From Podaxis mareebaensis (taxonomy: Eukaryota; Basidiomycota; Agaricomycetes; Agaricales; Agaricaceae): a stretch of DNA of 41,789 bases. Shown here piece after piece: positions 11,855-20,820 of the stretch. Under the pieces are notes generated by a model. That model ran no database searches and was not told the DNA's origin. It saw nothing but the letters and a program-made list of their open reading frames with translations. The stretch lies in NCBI GenBank assembly GCA_018524725.1, contig JAEUWP010000158.1, forward strand, positions 1 to 41,789. Direction: 5' to 3'. Numbering within the stretch: the first letter of the stretch is position 1; every line of letters starts with the position of its first letter. The position numbers and the translations under genes were made by a program.

Positions 11855-12105
11855 TTTTTTTTTTAAATCAACATTTATTGCAATAGACTAGCTACTACAA
11901 ATGGGTGTGCAATAGCAGTCCCAAGAGCCAAAACCTACAGGCAAGAGAAAGAAAATAGAGAGAAAAGAAATGGAAGAAGAATGAGAGAGGGGAGTGAGGG
12001 AGCTAGCGATGAGGCAACCAACACAAGATATAATGTACAACTAATCAAACAGAGAGAGAGAAAAGAGATGAAGATGAAGAGGCATAGGAGAGATGGAGCT
12101 AACTA
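11855..12105 (-). mobile_element. LINE 3' end fragment with poly-A tail
   Basis: A T run (the poly-A tail on the minus strand) is followed by about 240 bp closely matching the 3' end of the full LINE at 27322-27570, including the stretch beginning ATCAACATTTATTGCAATAG. Similarity stops near 12105. A normally 5'-truncated LINE copy would meet its target duplication here, but the duplication is 2.3 kb further on, so foreign sequence is attached. Confidence 0.85.
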
Positions 12106-13078
12106 GCCCATCTACAGAGCCCTTTGCAGGCACCCTTACCCTTTCAGGTGATGTGGAATCAACTTGAGCCAGAACCTGACTATTTTAACTGTATCAGGCT
12201 GACCAGTGTAGGATTTAGTCCTCTTGAGCCAAGGGAGCATTCTCTGACATCCCTTGCTATGGCCCATGGCTTGATCCAGGTGCTACCCCAGGGCCACTTC
12301 CTGTTACCCAGCAGCTGGTTCAGTATGCCATTAAGGCCTGGATCCCCATGCTTAACTGTCTGGGCTCTACACCTTGCAGGCACTGCTACCAGATTGGTTC
12401 CCAAGGTCACCCCAGAGGTACATGACATGGAGTCATTAGCCAGCTATCAGCTGACACCCTTGATCTGGAGATTGGGTTATGCCTATTAACTACCAGAACT
12501 ATGCCAAAGCAGACTGGTGGGGGGTATCCTGTTCTGGCTGGCTTTTTTCAGCACACTTCCAGATCGGACTGTTTTCTCCTCAAATCCCCCTCTTATAATG
12601 CCCTATTTCCAGTAATGGCCTGAGATATACCCCAGATTAAGCTCCTTTACCAAGGGAGCACTACTACCTTCAGCTAGTATATTGGACTTGGGTGGAGTAC
12701 ACAGCTTAGTCACACCATTACAGTGTGACATCACTACATGACTTGCTGCATGGCTGAGTAATTTACCCATACTAGCCTGGGAGATCTCTCCCCAGGAACT
12801 TGAAAGCCAGCTTAACCCTGGAGGGTACCAGTGATCAGTGTGCCTGGAACCACCCAAGACCTAAACAGGACCATACAACCATTTCAGAGTCACCCAAGAT
12901 TATTGCTAAGCAACCATGCTTTGCACACCAGTAGCCCCCAAAGAAATGCATCCCCAGGGGTTTGAACCCAGGACCACACAGCTGAAAGGTCTGGCAAGAA
13001 TTAAGCCTACATCCAATGTTAGGTTGGTCCTTATCACTGGTTGCCTAAGCTTTGCTAGGGGGCTGCTATCTCACTAGA
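12106..13078. other. Unassigned CpG-poor segment inside the insertion
   Basis: No coding region I can support; the open frames here are short and show no family signature. It lies between the LINE tail and the CpG-rich island and is almost free of CpG. It contains one internal-promoter-like motif on the minus strand (12958-12968). It could be a SINE-like or other retrotransposed sequence, or part of a chimeric transcript joined to the LINE end. Confidence 0.4.
12958..12968 (-). promoter_or_regulatory. B-box-like motif (Pol III internal promoter consensus)
   Basis: The minus strand reads CCTGGGTTCAAACCCC, which fits the B-box consensus GGTTCRANNCC with a short pairing stem like a tRNA T arm. 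No convincing A box or cloverleaf is seen at tRNA spacing, so this is at most a tRNA-derived SINE head or a chance match. Confidence 0.3.
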
Positions 13079-13562
13079 TGGTTCGCAGAGGCACTAGGAT
13101 CTAGCAAGAAGGATCACGATAAGAAGGTGGCGAGGCAAGTGTCCAGTTAAGTACACTCAGGAGGTCGAACATCTATAAGTCGAGAGTATGACCAATAGAA
13201 CGTTTACTACCACACTGATCGTGAGCTAACATCAATCCAGAGATAAAGCGAGAGCAATATTCTGAATTTAAGAATATAGGAAGCTTGCGCTTCCAGTACA
13301 TGAGCGGCTATTTAAGCTTTACTTCTAAGTCCGATTCCAGTAACTATGACGAAGTAGAGCTACGAGTCCGAGAGTCAATAGAAGTGTAACTACGGAGCGG
13401 AGTGAGACAAGAATAGAACGGGATGGGAATAGGAACTAAGACAAGAAAAGAAACTAACTAACTAAGGAAACTGTTCAAGATAGAGTTCAGGCGGGATACA
13501 GGAATCCGAGGCGAAGCGTCTGTAGTTAGATAGGAGAGAAACTATTTGCTGGTTATATTACA
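13079..13562 (-). repeat. Possible LTR or 3' UTR downstream of the unknown ORF
   Basis: Read on the minus strand this 484-bp non-coding block begins TGTAATATAACC, overlapping the ORF stop, and ends CTCTGCGAACCA. It contains TTAAATAG (about 13311) and two hairpins: ATATTCT...AGAATAT (13258-13278) and GGAAGCTTGCGCTTCC (about 13279-13294). No second copy exists in the window, so LTR identity is a guess. Confidence 0.3.
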
Positions 13563-14409
13563 AGTCCATATCGGGGTGAAGGCGTCCATTAGAAGAGTCG
13601 GATGAGTAGGAGTCAGGAGATGAGGCGGAACTGGGAATAGGGAAGTTGCCAGTCGAAGGCAACAAGTCAGGAGAATCTTCATGGAGGAAGATGAGGCTGC
13701 GGTGTGGGGACGATGACGATGATGACGATATATCACCAGTGACGTATGGTGGTGGATATGGAGGAGGATTGCCAATGGGTTCTTCTGGGTTTGACTCGTC
13801 AATGCCTGGAACGTTGGAGTCAACACTGCGGAGGGGCGGAAGCTGAGTACGATGGGGAGGGATGGCCGGAGGTTCATCGGAGTTAGGATCGACACGGTAG
13901 ACTTCTACTTCTCGAAAGTAGAATCCGTGGGCAACTTCGTATTTGATGATGTGTGGAACAACCTCAGGCGGATACATCATGTAGGGATGGAGGAATACTA
14001 TGGGTTCTCCAGCGTAAGGGATCATCTTCCAGCCGTGGGCCCAGGTGGAGTCGAAGTTGTTATGGATTGTTTGAACGTATAACCCGTCAGGATCGAAGAC
14101 GTGAGTAAAGGGAGCGTTCTCCCAGGCGATGCATAATATTTCTGTCATCATGTGGTCAGTCTCGTAGAAGAGTGGTCCAGGCGTTGGCCAGTCTTCAGAG
14201 AATAGGGATGCATGGCCAGGAAGGCGACGATTGGCAAAAGCTTCATTGCAGTAGCGGGTTGAGTCTTCAGCTGGTATACCCATATCTTGAGTGGTGGAAC
14301 GAGAGGCGTTAGGAAGTCCAAGCTCGTGGACTAAGGCGTGATAAATGATGTTGCGGCGGGGGGTACCAGGCTGGTTCATAACATCCAAACCCCTCGACCA
14401 TATGGCCAA
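13558..14409 (-). CDS. Hypothetical protein, Pro/Ser-rich acidic C terminus
   Basis: An open frame of about 284 codons with no internal stop; the first ATG is at 14379, giving 273 residues, but the frame is open to the edge of the insertion, so the 5' end may be cut off. The N-terminal two thirds look globular (MIPYAGEPIVFLHPYMMYPP; EVVPHIIKYEVAHGFYF). The last 100 residues are low-complexity, with PPPYPPPY, a run of serines and many acidic residues. No membrane segment or signal peptide is evident. I do not recognise the family. The position just before an LTR-like block suggests a retrotransposon ORF; a captured host transcript is the alternative. Lack of stops in an otherwise decayed region implies youth. 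Confidence 0.5.
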   Translation of the reverse strand: MAIWSRGLDVMNQPGTPRRNIIYHALVHELGLPNASRSTTQDMGIPAEDSTRYCNEAFANRRLPGHASLFSEDWPTPGPLFYETDHMMTEILCIAWENAPFTHVFDPDGLYVQTIHNNFDSTWAHGWKMIPYAGEPIVFLHPYMMYPPEVVPHIIKYEVAHGFYFREVEVYRVDPNSDEPPAIPPHRTQLPPLRSVDSNVPGIDESNPEEPIGNPPPYPPPYVTGDISSSSSSSPHRSLIFLHEDSPDLLPSTGNFPIPSSASSPDSYSSDSSNGRLHPDMDL

Positions 14410-14453
14410 CACCTTTCCAGTATGCTGTAACTTACATGGACCTTTACATTACT
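14410..14453 (+). pseudogene. Family-B 3' ORF relic, second part
   Basis: Begins with the right copy of the 14-bp target duplication (14410-14423) and continues the family-B sequence, aligning with 25007-25048 up to CTTTACATTA. After about 14453 the similarity to B is lost and no B LTR follows, so the relic is truncated here. Confidence 0.8.
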
Positions 14454-14968
14454 GTCATTGATCAGATGTTTGAAAACCAATTGGATGTTTGAAAACAGGG
14501 ATTTGCTGGTGCTACACATGACCATCAACTGTCACAATTTTTTGTAGTATACATATAAGCTGTAGTAATGGTTTTGTGCAAAAAAAAAAAAAATACAGGG
14601 ATTCACCATGATGTCCAGATAAAAAACATGAAATACACCAAGCCATAAGGCTCCTTCAGACAGAAATTTCCCATCAAATCAGAGATCTACCCAGATCCCC
14701 TGCACTAATGATTAAGAAAAGTGCACCCTGTAGAGTGCACCTCCCAATGAACAATCTACAAGAGTTAGGGAGCACAGAACCAAAAGAGTGAGACATGAAC
14801 TGAGGGTTAACTGTGTCTGCTTTTGAGTGTGACATATGGGCAGGATGGTGTTTAAACTCCACTCAGCATGGACTCTTGTGAGCTCCATAGGAATGGAGTG
14901 CAATGCATACTCAAAGCAATCCAATGGGAAAATCAACTCATGAAAAACAATCCAATGCTCAACACAGG
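14454..14968. other. Intergenic stretch, no gene seen
   Basis: Contains a run of 13-14 A (about 14580-14593), the palindromic GTGCAC repeated at about 14720 and 14737, and the left flank of the pogo-like element. I could not find the terminal inverted repeat of that element here. Nothing coding is supported. Confidence 0.5.
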
Positions 14969-17018
14969 TGACAAAACATTGACTACAATGACCCAGACAT
15001 CCAGGCCCACATGGCAACTGCACTTGATGATATACAATCAAAGAAGTACAAGAGCATTTGTGTTACAGCCCTCAAGACAGGCTCACCATACAGGACACTG
15101 TGAAACTGACTCATGGGCAACCATCAATACTCTGGGGTTGCCCACAAGAAAAAGATGTTGTTGGATGACAAGCAGGAGGCAGCATTAGTGGATTGGATCA
15201 AGTTTCTTGGGATGGTTGGCTGGCCACTCTGCAAAAGAACAATCATGCCAAAAGTCATCCAGCTGTGTGGGCAAAGTCCAGGGAAATGTTGGATACAGCA
15301 ATTCCTGACAAGACACAAGGCCAAATTGAAGCTGAAGAGGCCTTCAGGACTGGACCCAAAGTGAGCAACAGCATTCAACTATACTGTGGTTCAAGATCAC
15401 TTCCAGAAACTAAAGAATTTAATCAAATCAAAGGGCATACCTTGGGAGAATATATACAACATGGACAAGAAGGGCATTCAACTCAGAGGGGGGAGGAAGT
15501 CATCAGACCAGAAATACTTCTATTCATGACATGAAAGGGCAGCTGTTGCACTATGTAGTGACAATCTGGAGCTTGTAACAGTGGTGGAGAGCTGTGCTGC
15601 AGATGGGACTGCATTTCTCCCTGGCTTTATCTTTGCAGGGAGTATGATTGATGATGAAAATATGATGGTAAATGAGAAGATTTGGTGAGTGACTTTATTG
15701 TTTCAAGTAACAATGACTTACTGTCATACAATATCAGCATTGGAACTTCTGAGAATGGCTGGACAAGTGACCTTCTTTGCACACAATAGTTTGAGAAGTC
15801 ATTTGTACCACAAGTGACTGCAAGAAATATATCTGGTGCTCTGATTTTGTTAATATTTGATGGACATGGTTCTCACCTCACCAATGACATGATTCAACAG
15901 ACACTTGAAAACAATATCAAGCTCTTCTGCCTCTCTCCCCACACAACCCACAAGCTCCAGCCCCTTGATGTCAGTGTATTCAGTCCCCTACAAAAGGCAT
16001 GGGCACATCAATGTAAGTCCTACTACATCTGAAATGGCCAAGGAATGCAATGCCAGCATGTTGTTCAGGAGTATATGGTAGCTCAAGAGAAGTCCTTTCT
16101 TGAGAACACAATCCTGACTGCCTGGAGGAAGTCAGGAATATGCCCATTAAACTCCAGTATTTTCCAAGAGGAAGATTACACACCAAGCATCAATACTTCA
16201 TCCAAACTCCATGTTCCACAGGATTACCCAAGCCATATCCCTTTTGACTTCAACATTCCAGACTATGCAAGAGAGGACAAGGGGAGTTCTGGCATATGTA
16301 CAAGCTGTCTTAAAGCTGAGGAGCCTGACAGTGATTTTGGTGATGATGAGGAGCTGGAATCAATTGGCAGTGCTAGCAGCAAGGATGATGATGATGATAA
16401 TGATGATGAGATTAATCAGATGAGTGATGATGAGGAACACTGTGGGGTCTCATTAGGGGAAGCAGGTGTTGGAATTGTTGGTCAAGGAAACATAGAGGAG
16501 GAAGGGAACCAATGTGGACACAACAGAGAAGGGCCAGACATGCTGCAGCCACAGCAGCTTCTTGAACCTGATCACATCAGACTTCTATCAGAGTCTGATC
16601 TCACATGCTGACAATGCACACCATGTCATGGACCCAAAATGGCTGCAATGCTTTCCATGACCACATCTGTCTCACTGCCTTCAGCAGCTGAGACCTCACT
16701 CCAGGCAACAATACAAGTATCTTTCCCCCCAACTCCCACTCTTTTCAACAATTTCCAACATTGAGATCCTGAAGAGACCAAATGCCTTGAAGAGCTCATT
16801 TCTTCCTGCAATAATATGGAAAGATGGAAGAAAGCTGACATTATTGCACATACCCATGAGATTGCAAAGGCCACAGTTGAGCTCTGACAGCAGCAAAACC
16901 TTGCAGAGACTCACTCAGTGCTTATAGTCCATGAGCATCTCAGTGAGAAGCAGAAGAACCTTACCAAGGTGTTAAGGAAGAAGAGTGTGCATCCATTGCA
17001 AGATAGTCACCAGTCTTG
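14969..17018 (+). pseudogene. Pogo/Fot1-like DDE transposase, decayed
   Basis: The frame opens with a helix-turn-helix region (IQAHMATALDDIQSKKY, then TALKTGSPYRTL, then KKMLLDDKQEAALVDWI), followed by the DDE domain: NMDKKGIQL for the first Asp (about 15460), LLIFDGHGSHLTNDMI for the second (about 15845-15895) and CLSPHTTHKLQPLDVSVFSPL for the third (about 15930-15990). A 53-nt intron (15685-15737) joins the two parts. An acidic Asp-rich tract (about 16384-16430) and a less conserved tail to about 17018 follow in the same frame. In-frame stops occur at 15104, 15110, 15362, 15533, a TAG near 15790, 16030 and later. The order of motifs is that of pogo/Tigger/Fot1-type transposases, which insert at TA. 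Terminal repeats were not found. Confidence 0.82.
15685..15737 (+). other. Spliceosomal intron in pogo-like transposase
   Basis: Starts GTGAGT and ends ATATCAG, 53 nt, with TGAC (CTTAC-like branch region TGACTTAC at about 15715). Removing it joins EKI and a cysteine split codon to IGTSENGWTSD, restoring the transposase frame. The length is typical of basidiomycete introns. Confidence 0.75.
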
Positions 17019-17515
17019 AAGCCCAAGAGCATCACCACTGTGAAGCTGCAATTTGTGCTGAAAAGGAGTCCAAAAAGCAGGAAAGGACTAAGAGATGAGC
17101 AAGGAAAGCAGCCAAAGATGCACTTCAACAAGCTCAAATGACAAACACAACACATGCCTTCAGTGGCTCCCTCAGAAGCCAGAAGAAGCCAGAACTCTTG
17201 GCCATTGCTGCTCAGCTTCAGCTACCTGGAGTTACCAAGAAGGCTACATGAGTGGATCTCCTGGACTGCATTGAGCAACACTTCTGGGACTATCCTGTTG
17301 ACAAGGATAATCCATGTTTCAGCAGCCTCTTTGAGCAATGACATGTTTCAGCAGCCTCTTTGAGCAATGACATGGATGAGCTGCAGCAAGGGCTCCAGTT
17401 GAACCAATACCTACTCCTATTCTGGTCCTTTCCCAACAAGTACAGTACCCTCCAATCTCATAGATTTCACCATACTGACAGCAACTCTAGCCTCAATGAA
17501 ACCCAATGCATGTAG
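17000..17515 (+). pseudogene. Coiled-coil and SAP-like tail, frameshifted
   Basis: After a frameshift near 17010, a second frame encodes a charged, alanine-rich helical stretch (AEKESKKQERTK, then ARKAAKDALQQAQ), followed by KPELLAIAAQLQLPGVTKKA and VDLLDCIEQHF, which has the helix-extension-helix pattern of a SAP DNA-binding motif. It may be the C terminus of the pogo-like protein or a separate ORF carried with it. A 29-bp tandem duplication and several TGA codons break it. It ends at a TAG at 17513-17515, shortly before the LTR of element A. Confidence 0.45.
17313..17370 (+). repeat. 29-bp direct tandem duplication
   Basis: The 29-bp unit starting CATGTTTCAGCAGCCTC occurs exactly twice in a row (17313-17341 and 17342-17370). 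The length is not a multiple of three, so the second unit shifts the frame. Confidence 0.9.
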
Positions 17516-17549
17516 TTACAGTTCATGACTTCTGCCACATCATCTGTTG

Positions 17550-17821
17550 TGTAAGCCTACAGGGGCTTACTCAGAGCTTATGACCTTAAGTTCACACTAG
17601 TATACAATAAACCCAATATATTAGGACGTATGTAGTGTGTTATAAGGTCAGCTGCCCTAATGACAGTTGATGACGAGATTATAAAGAGTGTGTGTTTGAT
17701 GGATTGAGTAATCCATCAATGCTGAAGACAAACAAGAGAATTAATTAAGTAATTAATAAAGGAGTGACTAAATTGATGAGGGAATAAGAGACAACACAAC
17801 GGTAAGGGCCCAGCCCTTACA
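17550..17821 (-). repeat. 3' LTR of element A (272 bp)
   Basis: Begins TGTAAGCCTAC and ends GCCCTTACA. It matches 40721-40985 along most of its length, including the GCTTAC, AGACC/TGACCTTAAGTTCACAC and ATACAATAAACCCAAT stretches. The purine tract at 17822-17832 next to its inner edge fixes it as the 3' LTR of a minus-strand element. Confidence 0.88.
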
Positions 17822-17832
17822 CACCCCCTGTT
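17822..17832 (-). other. Polypurine tract of element A
   Basis: The minus strand reads AACAGGGGGTG directly before the LTR start TGTAAGG, the usual place for the plus-strand primer of an LTR retrotransposon. Confidence 0.7.
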
Positions 17833-17989
17833 GAGACCATAGAATATGGTCAAGAAATTTAAAGCACAAGTGGCATGGCTACTTGTGGTAATGATTGAGA
17901 GGCAGGGCACATATAGTGCCCAACCAGCAGGGAAGACTAGATGGGGTGATGGATCACCTCATTGAGTGTGCAAGTTGATGTTGACTTGT

Positions 17990-20543
17990 TTACAAAGGTA
18001 ACAAGAATGAGCATGAGCAAGAGGAGGCAATTGAGGATGATTCACTGATGATGTCTTGAGACAATGGGGCAGAGGTATTGGCCTCAGCCAGGAAGGCAAT
18101 AGGTGGGAGGTCAGACACAAGGGCAGAGGTGTTGGCCTTGGCCATGGTTGCATCTGACAAGTGGTACTTAGCAGTGACAGTGGTGGTCACAGAGGCATTG
18201 GCCTCTGTCATCTGGGTGTCCCCATCAAGAGCCACTTCTTCAGGGTTCATGGGTGCTGGCTTGGGGAGAGTCAGGGCAAGGGGGTGAGCCAGCCATAGTT
18301 GGGAGGGCAGTGGCTCCAGCAGGTGTTGGGGGTAGTCACAATTCTGGAGAAGTCGGAAGAAGGGCGAAGCCCTTGCTGGTAGCCACCCTCAGGGAACAAA
18401 GTGCTCCCCTTTTGTCTGTTGCAAATTCTTGTACTCAAAGTACAAGAATTGATTGATGTCATCTAGAGTGGAATGTTTCCATCCATCCCACTCAGGGATT
18501 GCCAGCGGCTTGTGGTATCAGTCAAGATAAGTGACCCAGCAATTGTTGTGCTCATTATAGAGGTTGTGGTGCAGTTGATCACCACAATAGGTGTGGTTGA
18601 GCCACCACAACCTGAAAAGATAGGAATGGTCTACCCATGAAATGGGTATACCATTGTGGATGAGAATATGAGCCACATTGTTGAGGCTCAGGTTGTGTGA
18701 AGTGTATGAGGTCATTTCCAGGGGCCATATAGAGTACATGGGCCCATTCTGAGGAGCAAAGGTACGTTCTGGGGGAACATGACTATTGTACAATGCAATG
18801 AGTTTATGGTAGAGGTGCAGGGTCACTACCAGTACTGTGAACAGTCGCACAAATCTTTGGGCAGCACTTTTATCATTGGGACTCAATGTGTGGCCCAGGC
18901 CATACCCAAAGATGCAGTGACAGTGCATGAGTTTCTGTCATTCGAATGCAATGCCATTAAAGGCATTGTGTGTGTTGGGGTTTCCATGTATTAGAATATA
19001 TTGACCTAAAAGGTCAATATCAAATAGCTGCAGTCCAGAGGGCATTGGTAATCCTTTGCCCTCATTTTGCTTGAGGATATTGCATGTGCTGTGGTCTTGT
19101 ATGGCATGTGGGATGGGCTCTAGTCTGGTGATGTATTCCTCCTGCATCCCAGGTGCTAAAAACTTGGGGTTGTAACCCTCAAGGTTCAATATAAATTCCA
19201 TAGCATTATCATGATGCTCTGGGAGGGTCGAGGAGGCAATGTGATACAGCTCTTGAAGCAAGAAATACACTTCAAACCTGCTGTGGATGTTGATATGGTA
19301 GTTGTTCATGAACTACCATAACTGGAGTACTTGTCTTGGGGTCATGGGTAGACCCCAGCCTGTGATGTGATGGACAGTGCCCTTCCTGTTGTTGTGAATG
19401 AACTCCCAACCTTGGAGTTCAGTGTTTGCAGCAAGTTGAGCATTTGTACCAGTGAACACAGTGTTTATTCACTGGCAGTAGTAGATGTTGTGTGACAACA
19501 TTCCATGCATGAAGTTGTCACATTCTCAGATGCTGGGTTTGGTGCCCCAGAGTCCCCAAAAGTTAGGGACTCTACCTCCATGGCCAATAAGGTCTGATAC
19601 ATTGGTGCAGTCATCATTATTTGATGACAGTGCCTTAGATTTGCTCTTGCTCTTCTTGCGATGATTCTTTGTGGAATTGTTGTCATTGCTTGAGTATTCT
19701 AGTCCTGATAACCATTCATCTGGGTCATCTGGGCTGTACTGGATGAATTCATGATGAAGTCAGATTTCAGGTTCTGGGAGGAGATTTCCTGGTGGGTGTA
19801 CCAGGATGGGCTGGCCAAAGGAAAGTCCCTCAAATAGGGACTCTGATGGGATGATGCTGCTCAAGGTCTGTTTTGTTGACCTCAATGGGGTAGTTTGAGG
19901 AAGTTCTGTTATGGGGACATTGATATCCCCAGACAGTACCTCCTCGATGTATGGTAGGGTGACATTGGCCAGTGGTAGTGGTGGCTGATGTGATGATGAA
20001 GTGGTCAGTGGGGGTGAAGGTTGATGATGCTGGCAAGGTAACAGTTTTACCTTGTTACCAGTGTGAGGTGTCATGGGTGTTTGTAGGGTGCTAGGCACCC
20101 CCTGTTGGGATGATGTCATTGATTGAGACGTCACACACCATTTTGTGGGCTGTTCTTCTTCATGGTCTGATTTTTTGCTCAGCTGTCATTGCAGGTTTGA
20201 GACCTGCCTTTGTAGTAGGCTGTTTTGTCCTTTGAGCATAATGAAACAATCTTGCAGACTGCGGAGCTTTGCAAGAAGCTCCTCGATAATTGCATTACAA
20301 GCACCATGTTGGGAACTGGTGCTTACTTCTGATATCAGGTCTATAGGTAGACCTGCTTCATTGAGGCAGTTCATTAGCTCTTGGATGTATTGGTTGTCCT
20401 TGAGCTCCACATCTATGGCCTTTTGCTTTCCTTGGGCTTTTGAGGAAAGGGCAGGCTGCACTGGATCAGAAGTTTTCTGTTTACCCTTGTCCTTAGAGGA
20501 TGAGGGTGGCAGAGATTTCAGTGCCCTGCTCCTTCCTCTGGCT
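17990..20543 (-). pseudogene. Element A ORF3, 3' portion (unknown function)
   Basis: One frame from 20542 down to TAA at 17990, continuing in frame from 25351 once element B is removed. It contains a basic linker (SKDKGKQK), a predicted coiled coil (about 20190-20400: NQYIQELMNCLNEAG, then IIEELLAKLRSLQDCFI, then GQNSLLQRQVSNLQ), a Pro/Ser/Thr-rich linker, and a likely globular region (about 18530-19310) with NYHINIHSRFEVYFLLQELY, GYNPKFLAPGMQEEYITRL and SAAQRFVRLFTVLVVTLHLY. The tail (17990-18250) is Ala/Ser/Thr-rich. In-frame TGAs fit decayed CGA codons. There is no RT, protease or zinc-finger motif and no obvious signal peptide. It sits where an env-like or accessory ORF would be. I do not recognise the family. 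Confidence 0.6.
20539..20543 (+). repeat. 5-bp target duplication of element B (TGGCT)
   Basis: TGGCT at 20539-20543 is repeated at 25346-25350, exactly flanking the two LTRs. Removing B and one copy restores the ORF3 frame of element A. Confidence 0.93.
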
Positions 20544-20803
20544 TGTTATGGTCTCAGTTATATTTAGCACACACTTACTCAGCACACTGTTTCACCTTAT
20601 ATTTCAGCCCCTCATTACAGCTTGCCTTAGTCATCCACTGACTCATCTCTCTGTTTCATCTATTCTTAGTTACTCTTCCCACAGTATATAAATCCTAGGT
20701 AGAGCACCTGTATTCCTTATGCTTTACCAACTAGTTCTTTCCCCTTTGCTCATCCTCAAGTCTTTGCCTAGTTGCAACCTGAGTTCATACAAAGGTCATA
20801 ACA
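20544..20803 (+). repeat. 5' LTR of element B (260 bp)
   Basis: Begins TGTTATGGTCTCAG and ends GGTCATAACA; aligned with 25086-25345 it differs at only a few places, several of them C/T or G/A changes. It contains TATATAAATCC (about 20684) as a likely TATA box. Confidence 0.93.
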
Positions 20804-20805
20804 TT

Positions 20806-20820
20806 TGGTAAAGCGTCACC
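20806..20820 (+). other. Primer binding site of element B
   Basis: Two bases after the LTR the sequence reads TGGTAAAGCGTCACC, beginning with TGG as a tRNA CCA complement would. It runs straight into protease coding sequence, with no leader or gag between. Confidence 0.6.

Larger units (their letters stand above)
13079..14409 (-). other. CpG-rich island, probable young insertion of unknown type
   Basis: CpG is frequent from about 13083 to about 14395 and almost absent on both sides, so this 1.33-kb block has a different history from its surroundings. It holds one long minus-strand reading frame and a possible LTR. I found no clear terminal repeats; a 4-bp ATGG at both edges (13078-13081 and 14402-14405) is too short to count. 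The right edge nearly coincides with the end of the larger LINE-tailed insertion. Confidence 0.6.

Noticed and set aside
12124..12489. Open frame of 121 codons on the plus strand
   Set aside because: No recognisable motif, low-complexity-free but unrelated to anything seen; it overlaps an equally long antisense frame, and CpG-poor DNA easily yields such frames.
12940..13078. tRNA gene on the minus strand
   Set aside because: Only a B-box-like stretch is present; no acceptor stem, D arm or anticodon arm at proper spacing.
13078..14405. ATGG as a 4-bp target duplication of the CpG-rich island
   Set aside because: Four bases match by chance often, and the ends next to it show no TG...CA or inverted repeats.
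16384..16430. GATGAT repeat as a possible microsatellite
   Set aside because: It is an imperfect run encoding an acidic Asp tract in the transposase and needs no separate explanation.
16626..17155. Minus-strand frames opposite the pogo tail
   Set aside because: Shadows of the plus-strand coding sequence; no family signature.
18518..19309. Host membrane-protein gene in the region of ORF3
   Set aside because: The hydrophobic stretches lie within one continuous frame with the rest of ORF3 of element A, bounded by its purine tract and LTR, so an element-encoded protein is the better reading.
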